Shown here: positions 9,136 to 17,547 of the stretch, in pieces
Numbering within the stretch: position 1 is the stretch's first letter
Layout of the letters: each line of letters begins with the position of its first letter
Assembly: GCF_014646135.1 (NCBI RefSeq)
Contig: NZ_BMMW01000002.1
Location: forward strand, 1,426,001 to 1,490,000
Length of the DNA: 64,000 nucleotides
Direction of reading: 5' to 3'
DNA from: Nocardia camponoti
Lineage (GTDB): Bacteria > Actinomycetota > Actinomycetes > Mycobacteriales > Mycobacteriaceae
Notes under the pieces: model-generated
Told to the model about the DNA's origin: nothing
Seen by the model: only the letters and a program-made list of their open reading frames with translations
Database searches by the model: none
Position numbers and translations under genes: made by a program

Positions 9136-9205
9136 CATGATCAACACGCTCTGGTGGCGAAAGCCACTCGCGCGATGCCGCCACCAAAGTTGGTGATCTT
9201 GGATC
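9136..9205. repeat. Palindromic repeat type B, copy 2
   Basis: Left TGATCAACACGCTCTGGTGG (9138-9157) is nearly identical to type B copy 1. Inner arms GGTGGCG (9153-9159) and CGCCACC (9179-9185) pair perfectly, while the outer right arm (to 9203) is diverged. Confidence 0.65.
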
Positions 9206-9230
9206 GACTCCGCGAGGTGGCCGTTCATGG

Positions 9231-10163
9231 CTAGTGGCCGCCGCCGTGGTCGCCGTGACCGCCCTCGCTCGCTGGCGCGGGGACCGGCGACGTTGCGCCG
9301 GTCGCGGGCACCGACACCGTGAATTCCGCCGTTCGGACCACGTCGCCGTGCTTGAAGTCGAGGAAGAGGCGGTAGTCGCCCGGGCTGGGGGCGTTCACGA
9401 TGAATTTCACCTTCGGGCCTGCCGGGGTTTTGCCGTCGGCGGGGGAGCCTTCGGGGTGAACGTGCAGGTAGGCGAGGTCCGAGGCGCGCAAGGCGACCAA
9501 ATGGCCGTATGCGCCTAGGTATGGCTGCAGGTCGGTGACGGGCGCGCCGTTGCGGCTGACGTTCAACGTGACCGGCGAGCCGATGCCCGGCGCGACGTTG
9601 CCGTTTAGCGTGACGGTGTAGTCGCCAACCTTCGCCGTCGGCACGGGCGGCGGCAGCGGTTGCACGTCGTATACGCCGGAAACGCGCAGGTCAGCGCCGA
9701 GGGTGAGGCCGGTTCCGCCTGCCGGGACGAAATCGGCGAACACGCGGTAGTCGCCGGAGCGGCTGAGATTGAGTGGGGCCGACCACGTGCCGGTCGCCTG
9801 GTCGAGCACCGGGTGCACGTGCTGGAAACCGACCATGTCGCGGCGCACGACGATCAGGTGCAGGTCCTTCTCGTGGTTGGGGGTGTAGGCGGTGACGGGC
9901 TTGCCGTTCGCGTCGAGGATGCGAAAGGCGACCGTGCTCTGTGCCGACGCGGGCACGTCGGGCTGGGCGATCGCGATGCTGTAGCCGCGATCGGTCGACA
10001 GGAGACCGCCGGGGAGGTCGGTGGTTTTGGCCGCTGTGTGGTCGCCGTGACCTGCGGGTTTGGTGTCGTCGACCGGGCCGACGAGCTTGCCAACCCCAAT
10101 CGCGACGCCGAAGACCGCCGCGAGGCCGATGGCGAAACCGGCGAACTTGGTTGTCGCGTTCAT
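9231..10163 (-). CDS. Secreted or membrane-anchored His-rich protein, probable copper-resistance factor
   Basis: 310 residues. One N-terminal hydrophobic segment (FAGFAIGLAAVFGVAIGVG) is a signal or anchor. It is followed by two similar beta-sandwich-like halves, each with a His motif of the same kind (FQHVHP and YLHVHPEG) and a matching GDYRVFADF or GDYRLFLDF stretch, so the protein looks internally duplicated. There are His/Gly/Asp clusters near both ends (GHGDHTAAK; GGHGDHGGGH). The His pairs and terminal His clusters suggest extracytoplasmic metal binding. It lies upstream of copA on the same strand, and its promoter has a CsoR-like inverted repeat, so copper binding or sensing is the best inference. 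The family is not proven. Confidence 0.75.
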   Translation of the reverse strand: MNATTKFAGFAIGLAAVFGVAIGVGKLVGPVDDTKPAGHGDHTAAKTTDLPGGLLSTDRGYSIAIAQPDVPASAQSTVAFRILDANGKPVTAYTPNHEKDLHLIVVRRDMVGFQHVHPVLDQATGTWSAPLNLSRSGDYRVFADFVPAGGTGLTLGADLRVSGVYDVQPLPPPVPTAKVGDYTVTLNGNVAPGIGSPVTLNVSRNGAPVTDLQPYLGAYGHLVALRASDLAYLHVHPEGSPADGKTPAGPKVKFIVNAPSPGDYRLFLDFKHGDVVRTAEFTVSVPATGATSPVPAPASEGGHGDHGGGH

Positions 10164-10195
10164 CGTGATTCTCCGTTCCGTGTGGGTTGCTCGCT

Positions 10196-10223
10196 ACCAT
10201 ACCCCCCTAGGGTAGGAAGTCAA
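10196..10223 (-). promoter_or_regulatory. Promoter with CsoR-like operator inside the spacer
   Basis: Read on the minus strand: -35 TTGACT (10223-10218), a 16-base spacer, and -10 TATGGT (10201-10196). The inverted repeat TACCC-TAGGG-type box TACCCCCCTAGGGTA (plus strand 10200-10214) occupies the spacer and touches the -10 box. CsoR copper repressors bind G/C-tract inverted repeats of this kind, so copper-induced expression of the His-rich protein is likely. No csoR gene is in the window. Confidence 0.7.
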
Positions 10224-10232
10224 GGAACGGCC

Positions 10233-11219
10233 TCAGCTCGGGTCGGAACCTCGAATCGCGGCCCACCACGTGACGACCGCCGCGGCGACGAGGGTCGCGG
10301 GCAGGAACGCGGCCCACGACGCGCTGGTCACGTAGACCCACATCAAAGCGATCAACGGCGCGGCGACCGTGCCCTGGGCGTCGAGTAAAAGTCGGCGGTA
10401 CCAGTGGGCGCGCACGAATTTCCTTGGGCGCGAAGGGTTATCGGTGAGCTTGCCGACAGGTTCGCGCGACCGCACCGGTCCCGACGGGTACAGCGGCACC
10501 GCCCCGAGGCTCAGCCGCCGACCGTCGCGCGTCACGTCCGCCGCCACCGATGTCGCCAATGCGGCCGAGTAGAAAACGGGCACCCACGAGCAGGCCGAAC
10601 CGTCGCGGATCTCGACCCACGACCGCGATTCGAGCCGATACTGCTGCCGAACGCGACCACCTCGCCCGACCACCGAATCGCCGCGCCCGCTGCCTGGGGC
10701 CGCGTGTCCGCTGACGGCCTCGTCGGGCTGACTGTCGCGGCCGCCGCTCGGCCTTTCATGTCGGCTGCCAAACGCAATGGTCGGGTTACTGTGCACGCTG
10801 TTCGGCTTGCTCGGTCGACTGTTCCGCCCGGCGTCCGGGTTTTCACGCCCGGTCAAAGGCTCCTTGGATCGGCTGCTCCGCGCGTCGCCGCGCCGACGGG
10901 CAGGGGCCGCACGTCCGTCGGCCAGCTCGTCGGGGTGGCCACTCCGTCCGTCGGTCCCGTCGGCCATGCCTGACGTCGGCGTGCGCGAGGTGGGCATCCG
11001 GGCGCGACCGGCGGAGGTCGCGTCGTCCGTGGAAGGCCATGCCCTAATCCCCACGCCCAGCGACCTGACCAGCTGAAACACGGTGAATCCGCCAACGAAA
11101 AGTGTGGCTACCGCCAGTACCGCAAGCTGGTCTATCGAAGCGAACGGCACCCACGCGAGTGAAATCACGAGGGTGCCGCAGGTGACGCCGATCGGGTAGC
11201 GCAGCGGGGCCGGGATCAT
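10233..11219 (-). CDS. Membrane protein of unknown function with long charged loop
   Basis: 328 residues. Two hydrophobic segments lie at the N-terminus (residues about 10-55) and two at the C-terminus (about 280-322). In between are about 135 residues very rich in Arg, Ser, Gly, Asp and Pro, expected to be disordered, then a more ordered stretch with DVTRDGRRLSLGAVPLYPSGP. It starts 19 bases after the dppA stop, so it is probably the last gene of the peptide-importer operon. I do not recognise a family, and the basic disordered loop may be an expansion. Confidence 0.6.
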   Translation of the reverse strand: MIPAPLRYPIGVTCGTLVISLAWVPFASIDQLAVLAVATLFVGGFTVFQLVRSLGVGIRAWPSTDDATSAGRARMPTSRTPTSGMADGTDGRSGHPDELADGRAAPARRRGDARSSRSKEPLTGRENPDAGRNSRPSKPNSVHSNPTIAFGSRHERPSGGRDSQPDEAVSGHAAPGSGRGDSVVGRGGRVRQQYRLESRSWVEIRDGSACSWVPVFYSAALATSVAADVTRDGRRLSLGAVPLYPSGPVRSREPVGKLTDNPSRPRKFVRAHWYRRLLLDAQGTVAAPLIALMWVYVTSASWAAFLPATLVAAAVVTWWAAIRGSDPS

Positions 11220-11238
11220 CGCGAACCCGCCGCGTGGA

Positions 11239-12906
11239 TCACTTCAGGAACCCGATCTTGGTGTAGTCGTAGGACGCGAGGCCGGGGGCGCCGTAGTTGG
11301 CGAGGGTGTCGCGGACGGCGACGTTGCCGGGCGACTGCATCAGCGGGATCGAGTGGCCTTCGAGGAAGACTTTGCGGTCGACCTCGTTGGCAAGCGTGAC
11401 CGCCTTGGCGGGGTCGAGTTCGGAAACGGTGTCCTCGATCAGCTGGTTAAGCTCCGGCGAACCGATGCGCCCGTAGTTGCCCTGCACGTCCGGGTACAGG
11501 CCGTAAATCTGACCGAGGCCGCTCAGCGGGAACGCGTCGCCAACCCAACTCCATTGCGCGACATCGAAATTGCCCGGAATGATGTTGTCGCTGAAGAACG
11601 CCTGACCGGGCTTCTGGTCGATGTTCAGCTTCACGCCAATCTGCGCGAGGTTCTGCTGCATGATCTGCGCGATCTGGACCCAGGTGTTGGACTGGTACAT
11701 CACGTCGCGAATCACCAGCTGCTTGCCGTCCTTCTCACGCACACCATTGACCAGTTTCCAGCCAAGCCCGTCGAGTTCGGATGCAGCGGCCGCAGGGTCG
11801 AATGGGAGCGAATTATCCTGGTAGCCAGTCTGTCCCGCCAGGAAGATGTGGTTGTTCAGCGGCTTCGGGTCGGGGACGAGCCCGTTCTGAATAGCGTTCG
11901 CGATGCCCTGACGGTCGATGGCCTTCGAGATCGCGACGCGAAGGGCCGGATCTTCGAGGAGCGAGCCCGGGGCACCGTTGAACGTCAGGTGCGACCACTG
12001 GTTGCTCGGTGCGCGACGAATCACCACGCCGGGGGTGCTTGTGGCCGTTGCCAAGTCCTCGCGCGTAGCGATGCCGACCGCGTCGATCTCGTTATTGGCG
12101 AGCGCGGGCACAAACGCGTCGCTCGACAGCACGCTGAAGGTAAAGGTGTCGAGCTTAGGCGTAGCACCCCACCATTTCGGGTTGCGCGCCAACACAATTC
12201 GCTTCTGCGTGCGATCAACCGACTGCAACGCGAACGGCCCCGACGACAGCGTAAGCGTGTCGACTTGACTCTTGTTGAACGCGTCCGGCGTCGCCGTGAC
12301 CGACTTCGGGTACAGGAACGAGTTGCCCGCGAACTGGCCCTTCCAGTCGGCGTAATGCTGCTTGAAAGTGATCTTGGCCTGCTGATCGTTGACCCCGCGC
12401 TCGACCTTCTCGACCCGGTCGAACCCGCTGGTGTTGGCGATCAGGAACGCCTTGTCGACACCCGACAGCGCGGCAGCCTGCGAGCGAATGTCTTCCCACG
12501 TGATGGGCGTGCCGTCCGACCACACCGCCTTCGGGTTGATCGTGTACGTCACCTCCTGCGGGCTCGTTCCGGTGAGCTCGACGCTTTCGAAGTAGTCGGT
12601 GTTGACCGAAAGATTCGCCGACGCATCCGTTTTGAACGCGCGCGGCATCATCGGGCGCAGCACGCCAGCGACCTCGGCGTCGTTCCCGTCGGTCTGCAGC
12701 GCGTTCCAGTTTTGCGGCAGCGCCGAGATAGCGAGGCGCAGGTTGCCGCCGTCGCGCACGTTATTCACGTCGGTCGGGTTGATGTCGTTGGTCGTGCCCA
12801 GCGCCGCGTCGCCGCCGGTACTGGAATCGTCCGCGCTACACCCTGTTACGAGGAATCCCGCGATCACCAGCCCGATCGCGGCCGCCCTCAACGAACGGTT
12901 ACGCAT
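11239..12906 (-). CDS. dppA: Peptide ABC transporter substrate-binding lipoprotein (family 5)
   Basis: 555 residues. The signal peptide ends in the lipobox LVTGC, so it is lipid-anchored outside the membrane. The body has the family 5 (DppA/OppA) pattern: DGGNLRLAI early, a VWSDGTPITWEDI stretch about residue 125, and RVAISKAIDRQGI in the middle. It would bind di- or oligopeptides and deliver them to the DppB/DppC channel. It lies four bases after the ATPase gene and last among the importer subunits, whereas in M. tuberculosis the binding protein gene comes first. Confidence 0.88.
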   Translation of the reverse strand: MRNRSLRAAAIGLVIAGFLVTGCSADDSSTGGDAALGTTNDINPTDVNNVRDGGNLRLAISALPQNWNALQTDGNDAEVAGVLRPMMPRAFKTDASANLSVNTDYFESVELTGTSPQEVTYTINPKAVWSDGTPITWEDIRSQAAALSGVDKAFLIANTSGFDRVEKVERGVNDQQAKITFKQHYADWKGQFAGNSFLYPKSVTATPDAFNKSQVDTLTLSSGPFALQSVDRTQKRIVLARNPKWWGATPKLDTFTFSVLSSDAFVPALANNEIDAVGIATREDLATATSTPGVVIRRAPSNQWSHLTFNGAPGSLLEDPALRVAISKAIDRQGIANAIQNGLVPDPKPLNNHIFLAGQTGYQDNSLPFDPAAAASELDGLGWKLVNGVREKDGKQLVIRDVMYQSNTWVQIAQIMQQNLAQIGVKLNIDQKPGQAFFSDNIIPGNFDVAQWSWVGDAFPLSGLGQIYGLYPDVQGNYGRIGSPELNQLIEDTVSELDPAKAVTLANEVDRKVFLEGHSIPLMQSPGNVAVRDTLANYGAPGLASYDYTKIGFLK

Positions 12907-12910
12907 ACCT

Positions 12911-14749
12911 TCACTCCTTCGGTTCGGGGACCGCCGCGATGAGCGCGCGGGTGTACTCGTGCTGCGGATTGGCGAAAACCTCTTCCGCAGAGCCTGATTC
13001 GACGATCTTGCCGCGCAACATCACCGCGACGTCGTGGGCGAGATTGCGCACAACCGAAAGATCGTGCGACACAAAGAGATACGCCAGGCCGCGCTCGGCT
13101 TGCAGGTCACGCAGCAGGTTGAGGATGCCCGCTTGAATCGACACATCAAGTGCCGAAACGGGCTCGTCAAGCACGAGGATGCGCGGGTCGAGCGCGAGGG
13201 CGCGGGCGATACTGACGCGCTGTTTCTGCCCGCCGGAGAAGTCGGCGGGGAATCGTTCGCCGTGCTCGGGGCCAAGCCCGACCAGGCGCAGGAGTTCAGG
13301 GACCCGCTTGGCGACCTCTTGTTTCGAGCGACCGTCAATGCGCAACGGTTCGGCGATCGCGTCGAAAATCGGTTGCCGGGGGTCGAGGGACGCGCTGGGG
13401 TCCTGGAAAACGATCTGCATCTTGCGCCGGATCTCGCGGATTTGCGGGCGCGTGAGCGAGGCGACGTCGCTGCCAAGGACGTCGATCCGGCCTTCCTGCG
13501 GGCGCGCGAGGTCCATGATCTGCGACAACGTGGTCGACTTGCCCGACCCCGATTCCCCGACGAGTGCGAGGGTGCGCCCGGCGCGAAGGGTGAACCCGAT
13601 GCCGTCGACGGCCCGCACCTCGCCGGTCCTGCGACGAAACAATCCCGAGGTCAGGGGGTAGGTCTTGACGAGGTCGGCAACTTGCAAGACGACCTCGTCC
13701 GATTCGGGCGCGGATTCGTCGACGACATCGACTTCGCTCCGGAACGCGGCGAACAGATCGGTGCTAGAAAGCTGGTCGGTGCGGATGCAGGCGGCGAGGT
13801 GGGCCTCCTCCACCCCAACCTGCACCAACGGCGGCTCAACCACCGTGCACTCCGCAACAGCAACCGGGCACCTCGGCGCGAAAGCGCACCCATCGCCAAC
13901 GCTGTGCATCGCGGGCGGCGAGCCGGCGATCGGGGTCAGTGGGGCGCGGGCCGGGCCGTTCATGCGCGGGATCGAACCGAGCAACCCAACCGTGTATGGC
14001 ATGCGCGGTGATGCGAAAAGGTCTTCGGCAGAAGCGGATTCGACGATCTTTCCCGCGTACATCACCGCGATTCGGTCGGCCAGTGTCGCCGCGACCCCCA
14101 TGTCGTGGGTGATCATGATGACGCCCGCGCCGGTCACGTCGCGCGCCGTCCGCAACAGGTCGAGGATTTGGGCTTGGACGGTCACGTCCAATGCCGTCGT
14201 TGGTTCGTCGCAGATGATCAACGCAGGGTCGTTCGCGATCGCCATCGCGATCACCACCCGCTGCCGCATCCCGCCGGAAAACTCGTGCGGGAACGCCTTC
14301 GCACGCTCGCGTGGCTGGTCGATGCCGACCAGGTCGAGCAGCTCAATCGCCCGCTCAGCGGCCTTTTTTCGACCCAATTCGGGGTGATGCGCGAGCACCG
14401 CTTCGGCGATTTGGTCGCCAACGCGGTACACCGGCGTGAGCGCCGAAAGCGGGTCTTGGAAAACCATGCTCACTTCGGCGCCGCGCAGCTTCGACAGTTC
14501 CCTGTCGCCAAGGCCTAGCAGTTCGCGTCCACGCAGGCGAATTGACCCGCGCACCCGCGCTTGCTCCGGCAGCAGTCCGATCACCGAAAGCGCGGAAACC
14601 GACTTCCCCGAACCGGATTCGCCGACAATCGCGAGAATTTCCCCGTCGGCGACGGTGTAGGAAACCCCGCGCACAACATCAACGCGACCTTGCTCGCTCG
14701 GAAACGAAACCCGCAGGTCACTGACTTCCAGCAGCGGTTCACTTGTCAT
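12911..14749 (-). CDS. dppD: Peptide ABC transporter, fused double ATPase (DppD-DppF)
   Basis: About 612 residues holding two complete ABC ATPase domains. Each has a Walker A GESGSGKS, an ABC signature (FSGGMRQRV and FSGGQKQRV) and a Walker B (LIICDEPT and ILVLDEPV). After the first domain there is the Cys-containing oligopeptide-ATPase tail. This is a natural fusion of the two ATPases of Dpp/Opp importers, as in M. tuberculosis Rv3663c. The longer frame begins at 14821, but the ATG at 14749 starts the conserved sequence and overlaps the dppC stop by 11 bases, which indicates translational coupling. Confidence 0.92.
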   Translation of the reverse strand: MTSEPLLEVSDLRVSFPSEQGRVDVVRGVSYTVADGEILAIVGESGSGKSVSALSVIGLLPEQARVRGSIRLRGRELLGLGDRELSKLRGAEVSMVFQDPLSALTPVYRVGDQIAEAVLAHHPELGRKKAAERAIELLDLVGIDQPRERAKAFPHEFSGGMRQRVVIAMAIANDPALIICDEPTTALDVTVQAQILDLLRTARDVTGAGVIMITHDMGVAATLADRIAVMYAGKIVESASAEDLFASPRMPYTVGLLGSIPRMNGPARAPLTPIAGSPPAMHSVGDGCAFAPRCPVAVAECTVVEPPLVQVGVEEAHLAACIRTDQLSSTDLFAAFRSEVDVVDESAPESDEVVLQVADLVKTYPLTSGLFRRRTGEVRAVDGIGFTLRAGRTLALVGESGSGKSTTLSQIMDLARPQEGRIDVLGSDVASLTRPQIREIRRKMQIVFQDPSASLDPRQPIFDAIAEPLRIDGRSKQEVAKRVPELLRLVGLGPEHGERFPADFSGGQKQRVSIARALALDPRILVLDEPVSALDVSIQAGILNLLRDLQAERGLAYLFVSHDLSVVRNLAHDVAVMLRGKIVESGSAEEVFANPQHEYTRALIAAVPEPKE

Positions 14750-15647
14750 TGCGCGCCCCTCGCGAATGTGGATCGAACGCGTCGCGCAGGCCATCACCAA
14801 CGAGGTTGGCCGAAAGCACAATGGTGATCAAGATTCCGCCAGAAAACAAGAACAACCACGGGAACGTGAGCGCCGAACGGGTGCCCGCCGCGATGAGCGT
14901 GCCAAGCGAAACGTCGGGCGCTTGGACGCCGAAACCGAGGAAGCTGAGTCCGGTTTCGGCGGTGATGGCCGCGCCGACGGCGAGCGTGGTGTCGATGATG
15001 AGGATCGACGCGATGTTGGGCAGCACATGCGAAACGATGATCCGCCGATTCGACGCGCCCATATACTTTGCGGCCCTGAGGAATTCGCGTTCGCGCAGGC
15101 TCATGGTGAGTCCGCGAATGATGCGCGCGCTGATCATCCAGCCGAACACGCTCAGCAGCAGGATCAAGAAGATGATCGACCCCGAACCCTTGGTGCGCGG
15201 CGCGAACAGCGCGATCATGATGAAGCTCGGGACGACGAGCAGCAGGTCAACGAGCCACATGATCGCGCGATCGGTCCAGCCGCCGAGCAGCCCGGCCGTC
15301 GCGCCCGCGGTCACCGCGATGATGCTGGAGAAGATCGCGACGCAAAACCCGATGATCAGCGACTTCTGCGTGCCGCGCAGGGTTTGCGCGAGCACGTCTT
15401 GGCCGATGGACGTCGTGCCGAACGGATGCCGCAACGATGGTGGTTTGAGCAGGGCTTTCGGGTCCAGCGACTGATAGTCGAAGGTGAGCAACGGCGGTAC
15501 AGCGAAGCTCACGATCAGGAGCGTGAGCAGCACAATCGCGCCGATCACGGCCGGTTTGTTGCGCAGGAAGCGTCGCCACACCAGCTTGCCGCGACCGGCG
15601 GCCATCGGTTCCGGCGCGCCAGCGACGATCAGTTCGGTTTCGCTCAT
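14739..15647 (-). CDS. dppC: Peptide ABC transporter permease DppC
   Basis: 302 residues. The N-terminal segment has one membrane helix ([17 protein letters not shown]), followed by a large periplasmic part and five further helices. The inner-loop EAA motif region is present ([20 protein letters not shown]), which docks to the ATPase. There is one base between the dppB stop and this start. Part of the dppB-dppC-dppDF-dppA operon. Confidence 0.9.
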   Translation of the reverse strand: MSETELIVAGAPEPMAAGRGKLVWRRFLRNKPAVIGAIVLLTLLIVSFAVPPLLTFDYQSLDPKALLKPPSLRHPFGTTSIGQDVLAQTLRGTQKSLIIGFCVAIFSSIIAVTAGATAGLLGGWTDRAIMWLVDLLLVVPSFIMIALFAPRTKGSGSIIFLILLLSVFGWMISARIIRGLTMSLREREFLRAAKYMGASNRRIIVSHVLPNIASILIIDTTLAVGAAITAETGLSFLGFGVQAPDVSLGTLIAAGTRSALTFPWLFLFSGGILITIVLSANLVGDGLRDAFDPHSRGARNDK

Positions 15648-15648
15648 C

Positions 15649-16626
15649 TCAGCTCACCCGCACCCGTGGATCGAGCAGCGCGTAAACGATGTCGGAAAGC
15701 AGCCCGGAAATCAGCACGACCAGCCCCGCGAACGACGCGATCGTGACAACCACATACAAATCCTGCTTGGTCACCGCGTCGATAAACCATTCCCCGACCC
15801 CATGCCAACCGAAGATCTGCTCAACGAAAACCGACCCCGTGACCAGCCCGCCAATGCTGTACGCGAACAAAATCGCCATCGGAATCAACGCGGTGCGCAG
15901 GCCGTGTCTGTAGAGCGCGCGTTGGCGGGTGAGCCCCTTCGCGCGGGCGGTTCGAATGAAATCGCTGCCAAGCACGTCGAGCATCGCGTTGCGTTGGTAT
16001 CGGCTGTAGCCAGCCATCGCGAACAGGGCGAGCGTGATCGTGGGCAACACCAAATGCTGTGCGCGGTCGAGCAATTCGTTCCACAGGCCATACACCTGCG
16101 TCGCCGACGTCTCGCCCGTGTAGAGGAAAATCTGCGAACCGGTCGCCTGGTTGATCTTCAACGCGCCGAACTTGAGCAGCGTCGCGAGCAGGAACACCGG
16201 CGTCGACAAGATCACCAGCGACACCGCCGTCGTGAAGTAGTCGCTGAATTTGTACTGGCGAATCGCACTCGCCGCGCCGACCAACACGCCGAGCGCGGTG
16301 CCCAACAGCGAGCCGATCACCAGCAGCCGCAAACTCACCAAAATGCGACGACCAAGTTCGCTACTCACCGGCTGCCCGTCGAGCGTCGTCCCGAAATCGC
16401 CTTGCGAAACCCCCGCTAACCAGGTGAGGTAGCGCTGCGGAATGGGCTCGTTGAGGTGCAGTTGCTCGGCCTTGGCGTCGATCACCGACTGCGGCGGCCG
16501 CGGATTGCGTTGCTCAAGACTGTCGAGCGGATTGAACGTCAGCGACGCCATGCTGAAGGTGAGAAACGAGGCCAGCAACAACAGCACGACGTAGTTGGTC
16601 GCGCGTCGCAACAGGAAGCCGGTCAT
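15649..16626 (-). CDS. dppB: Peptide ABC transporter permease DppB
   Basis: About 325 residues. It has a classic DppB/OppB N-terminus (helix at residues 9-29), the conserved PIPQRYLTWLAGVSQGDFG stretch, and the EAA-type loop (DFIRTARAKGLTRQRAL). The open frame extends upstream to 17121, but that part is antisense to the HAD gene; the family-typical start is the ATG at 16626. A TATGAT box nine bases before the ATG suggests this is the operon's first gene and a leaderless or nearly leaderless start. Confidence 0.9.
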   Translation of the reverse strand: MTGFLLRRATNYVVLLLLASFLTFSMASLTFNPLDSLEQRNPRPPQSVIDAKAEQLHLNEPIPQRYLTWLAGVSQGDFGTTLDGQPVSSELGRRILVSLRLLVIGSLLGTALGVLVGAASAIRQYKFSDYFTTAVSLVILSTPVFLLATLLKFGALKINQATGSQIFLYTGETSATQVYGLWNELLDRAQHLVLPTITLALFAMAGYSRYQRNAMLDVLGSDFIRTARAKGLTRQRALYRHGLRTALIPMAILFAYSIGGLVTGSVFVEQIFGWHGVGEWFIDAVTKQDLYVVVTIASFAGLVVLISGLLSDIVYALLDPRVRVS

Positions 16627-16635
16627 AGTGCGCTG

Positions 16636-16641
16636 ATCATA
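16636..16641 (-). promoter_or_regulatory. -10 element (TATGAT) before dppB
   Basis: On the minus strand TATGAT is followed by nine bases and then the dppB ATG. No Shine-Dalgarno sequence lies between them. Confidence 0.45.
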
Positions 16642-16689
16642 GGGAAAGTCGCTTGCCCATGTACCCCGACGGGCTGCCAGGATGGTCCG

Positions 16690-17505
16690 ATGAGCAAACC
16701 GGAGTTGGTTGCAACCGATGTTGACGGCACGCTGATCGACGATGCCGAGCATGTTTCGGCCCGGACGCGCGCGGTGGTCAACGCGCTCGTCGCCGACAAC
16801 GCGACGTTCGTCCTCGCAACCGGGCGACCGCCGCGCTGGATCGCGCCGATCGTCGACGAACTGGGTTTCGCGCCGCTCGCGGTGTGCGGCAACGGGGCGG
16901 TGCTCTACGACCCGGCCGCCGACAAGGTGCTCGCGAGTCACGCCCTCAACGTCGAAACGCTCGCCGCGCTCGCCGAAATCGCCGAATCCGCCCTTCCCGG
17001 TTGTGGATTGGCGACCGAGCGCGTCGGCGAAAGCGCGCACGACGCGGTCACGCAACAGTTCGTCAGCTCGCCGACGTACGAACACGCGTGGCTCAACCCC
17101 GACGACACCGTGGTTTCGCATGCCGAGGTAATTGACACGCCCGCAATCAAAATGCTTGTGCGACTTAGCTCTTCGAAATCTTCAGCCATGCGTGACGTAC
17201 TTGCGCCGCTCATCGGGGACCTCGCCGAGATCACCTACTCGACCGAAAACGGGCTCATCGAATTAGCTGTGCCTGGCGTGACGAAAGCGTCGGGGCTCGC
17301 TGAGGTGGCCGCGCGGTTGGGCATCGCGCATGAGCGGGTTGTCGCGTTCGGCGACATGCCCAACGACGTGCCGATGTTGCGCATGGCCGGGCACGGGGTC
17401 GCGATGGGCAACGCGCACGCCGAAGCGCGGGCGGCTGCCGACGAGGTGACCGGCAGCAACATCGACAACGGGGTGGCGATGGTGCTTGAGCGATGGTGGG
17501 GATAA
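16690..17505 (+). CDS. HAD-superfamily phosphatase (Cof type)
   Basis: 271 residues. Motif I is DVDGTLID (nucleophile Asp near residue 10), there is a Cof-type cap domain in the middle, and motif IV is FGDMPNDVPML near the C-terminus with the metal-binding Asp pair. Cytosolic phosphatases of this group act on sugar or nucleotide phosphates; the substrate is not known. It matches M. tuberculosis Rv3813c in type and neighbourhood. The upstream frame from 16456 overlaps dppB and lacks similarity; the ATG at 16690 follows AGGA at usual distance. Confidence 0.88.
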   Translation: MSKPELVATDVDGTLIDDAEHVSARTRAVVNALVADNATFVLATGRPPRWIAPIVDELGFAPLAVCGNGAVLYDPAADKVLASHALNVETLAALAEIAESALPGCGLATERVGESAHDAVTQQFVSSPTYEHAWLNPDDTVVSHAEVIDTPAIKMLVRLSSSKSSAMRDVLAPLIGDLAEITYSTENGLIELAVPGVTKASGLAEVAARLGIAHERVVAFGDMPNDVPMLRMAGHGVAMGNAHAEARAAADEVTGSNIDNGVAMVLERWWG

Positions 17506-17506
17506 G

Positions 17507-17539
17507 CGAAACGCCCGGCAATTGCTGCCGGGCGTTTCG
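17507..17539. terminator. Bidirectional terminator hairpin
   Basis: A 14-base perfect stem CGAAACGCCCGGCA (17507-17520) and TGCCGGGCGTTTCG (17526-17539) between two converging genes. The T-tract is short. Confidence 0.75.
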
Positions 17540-17547
17540 GGTGGGGC

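Noticed and set aside
8582..9187. Minus-strand ORF of 201 codons across the repeat array
   Set aside because: Its peptide is just the translated palindromes (the same LSRLN / HHSLLILI words recur), with no ribosome site or domain.
8607..9205. CRISPR-like array
   Set aside because: Units are 70-base palindromes of two sequence types with unequal spacing, there are no unique 30-40-base spacers, and no cas genes are near.
11353..12942. 529-codon + strand ORF opposite dppA
   Set aside because: Antisense shadow; no signal or domain, while the minus strand encodes a lipoprotein with lipobox.
16627..17121. Upstream extension of dppB
   Set aside because: The added part is antisense to the HAD phosphatase; the family start is ATG 16626.
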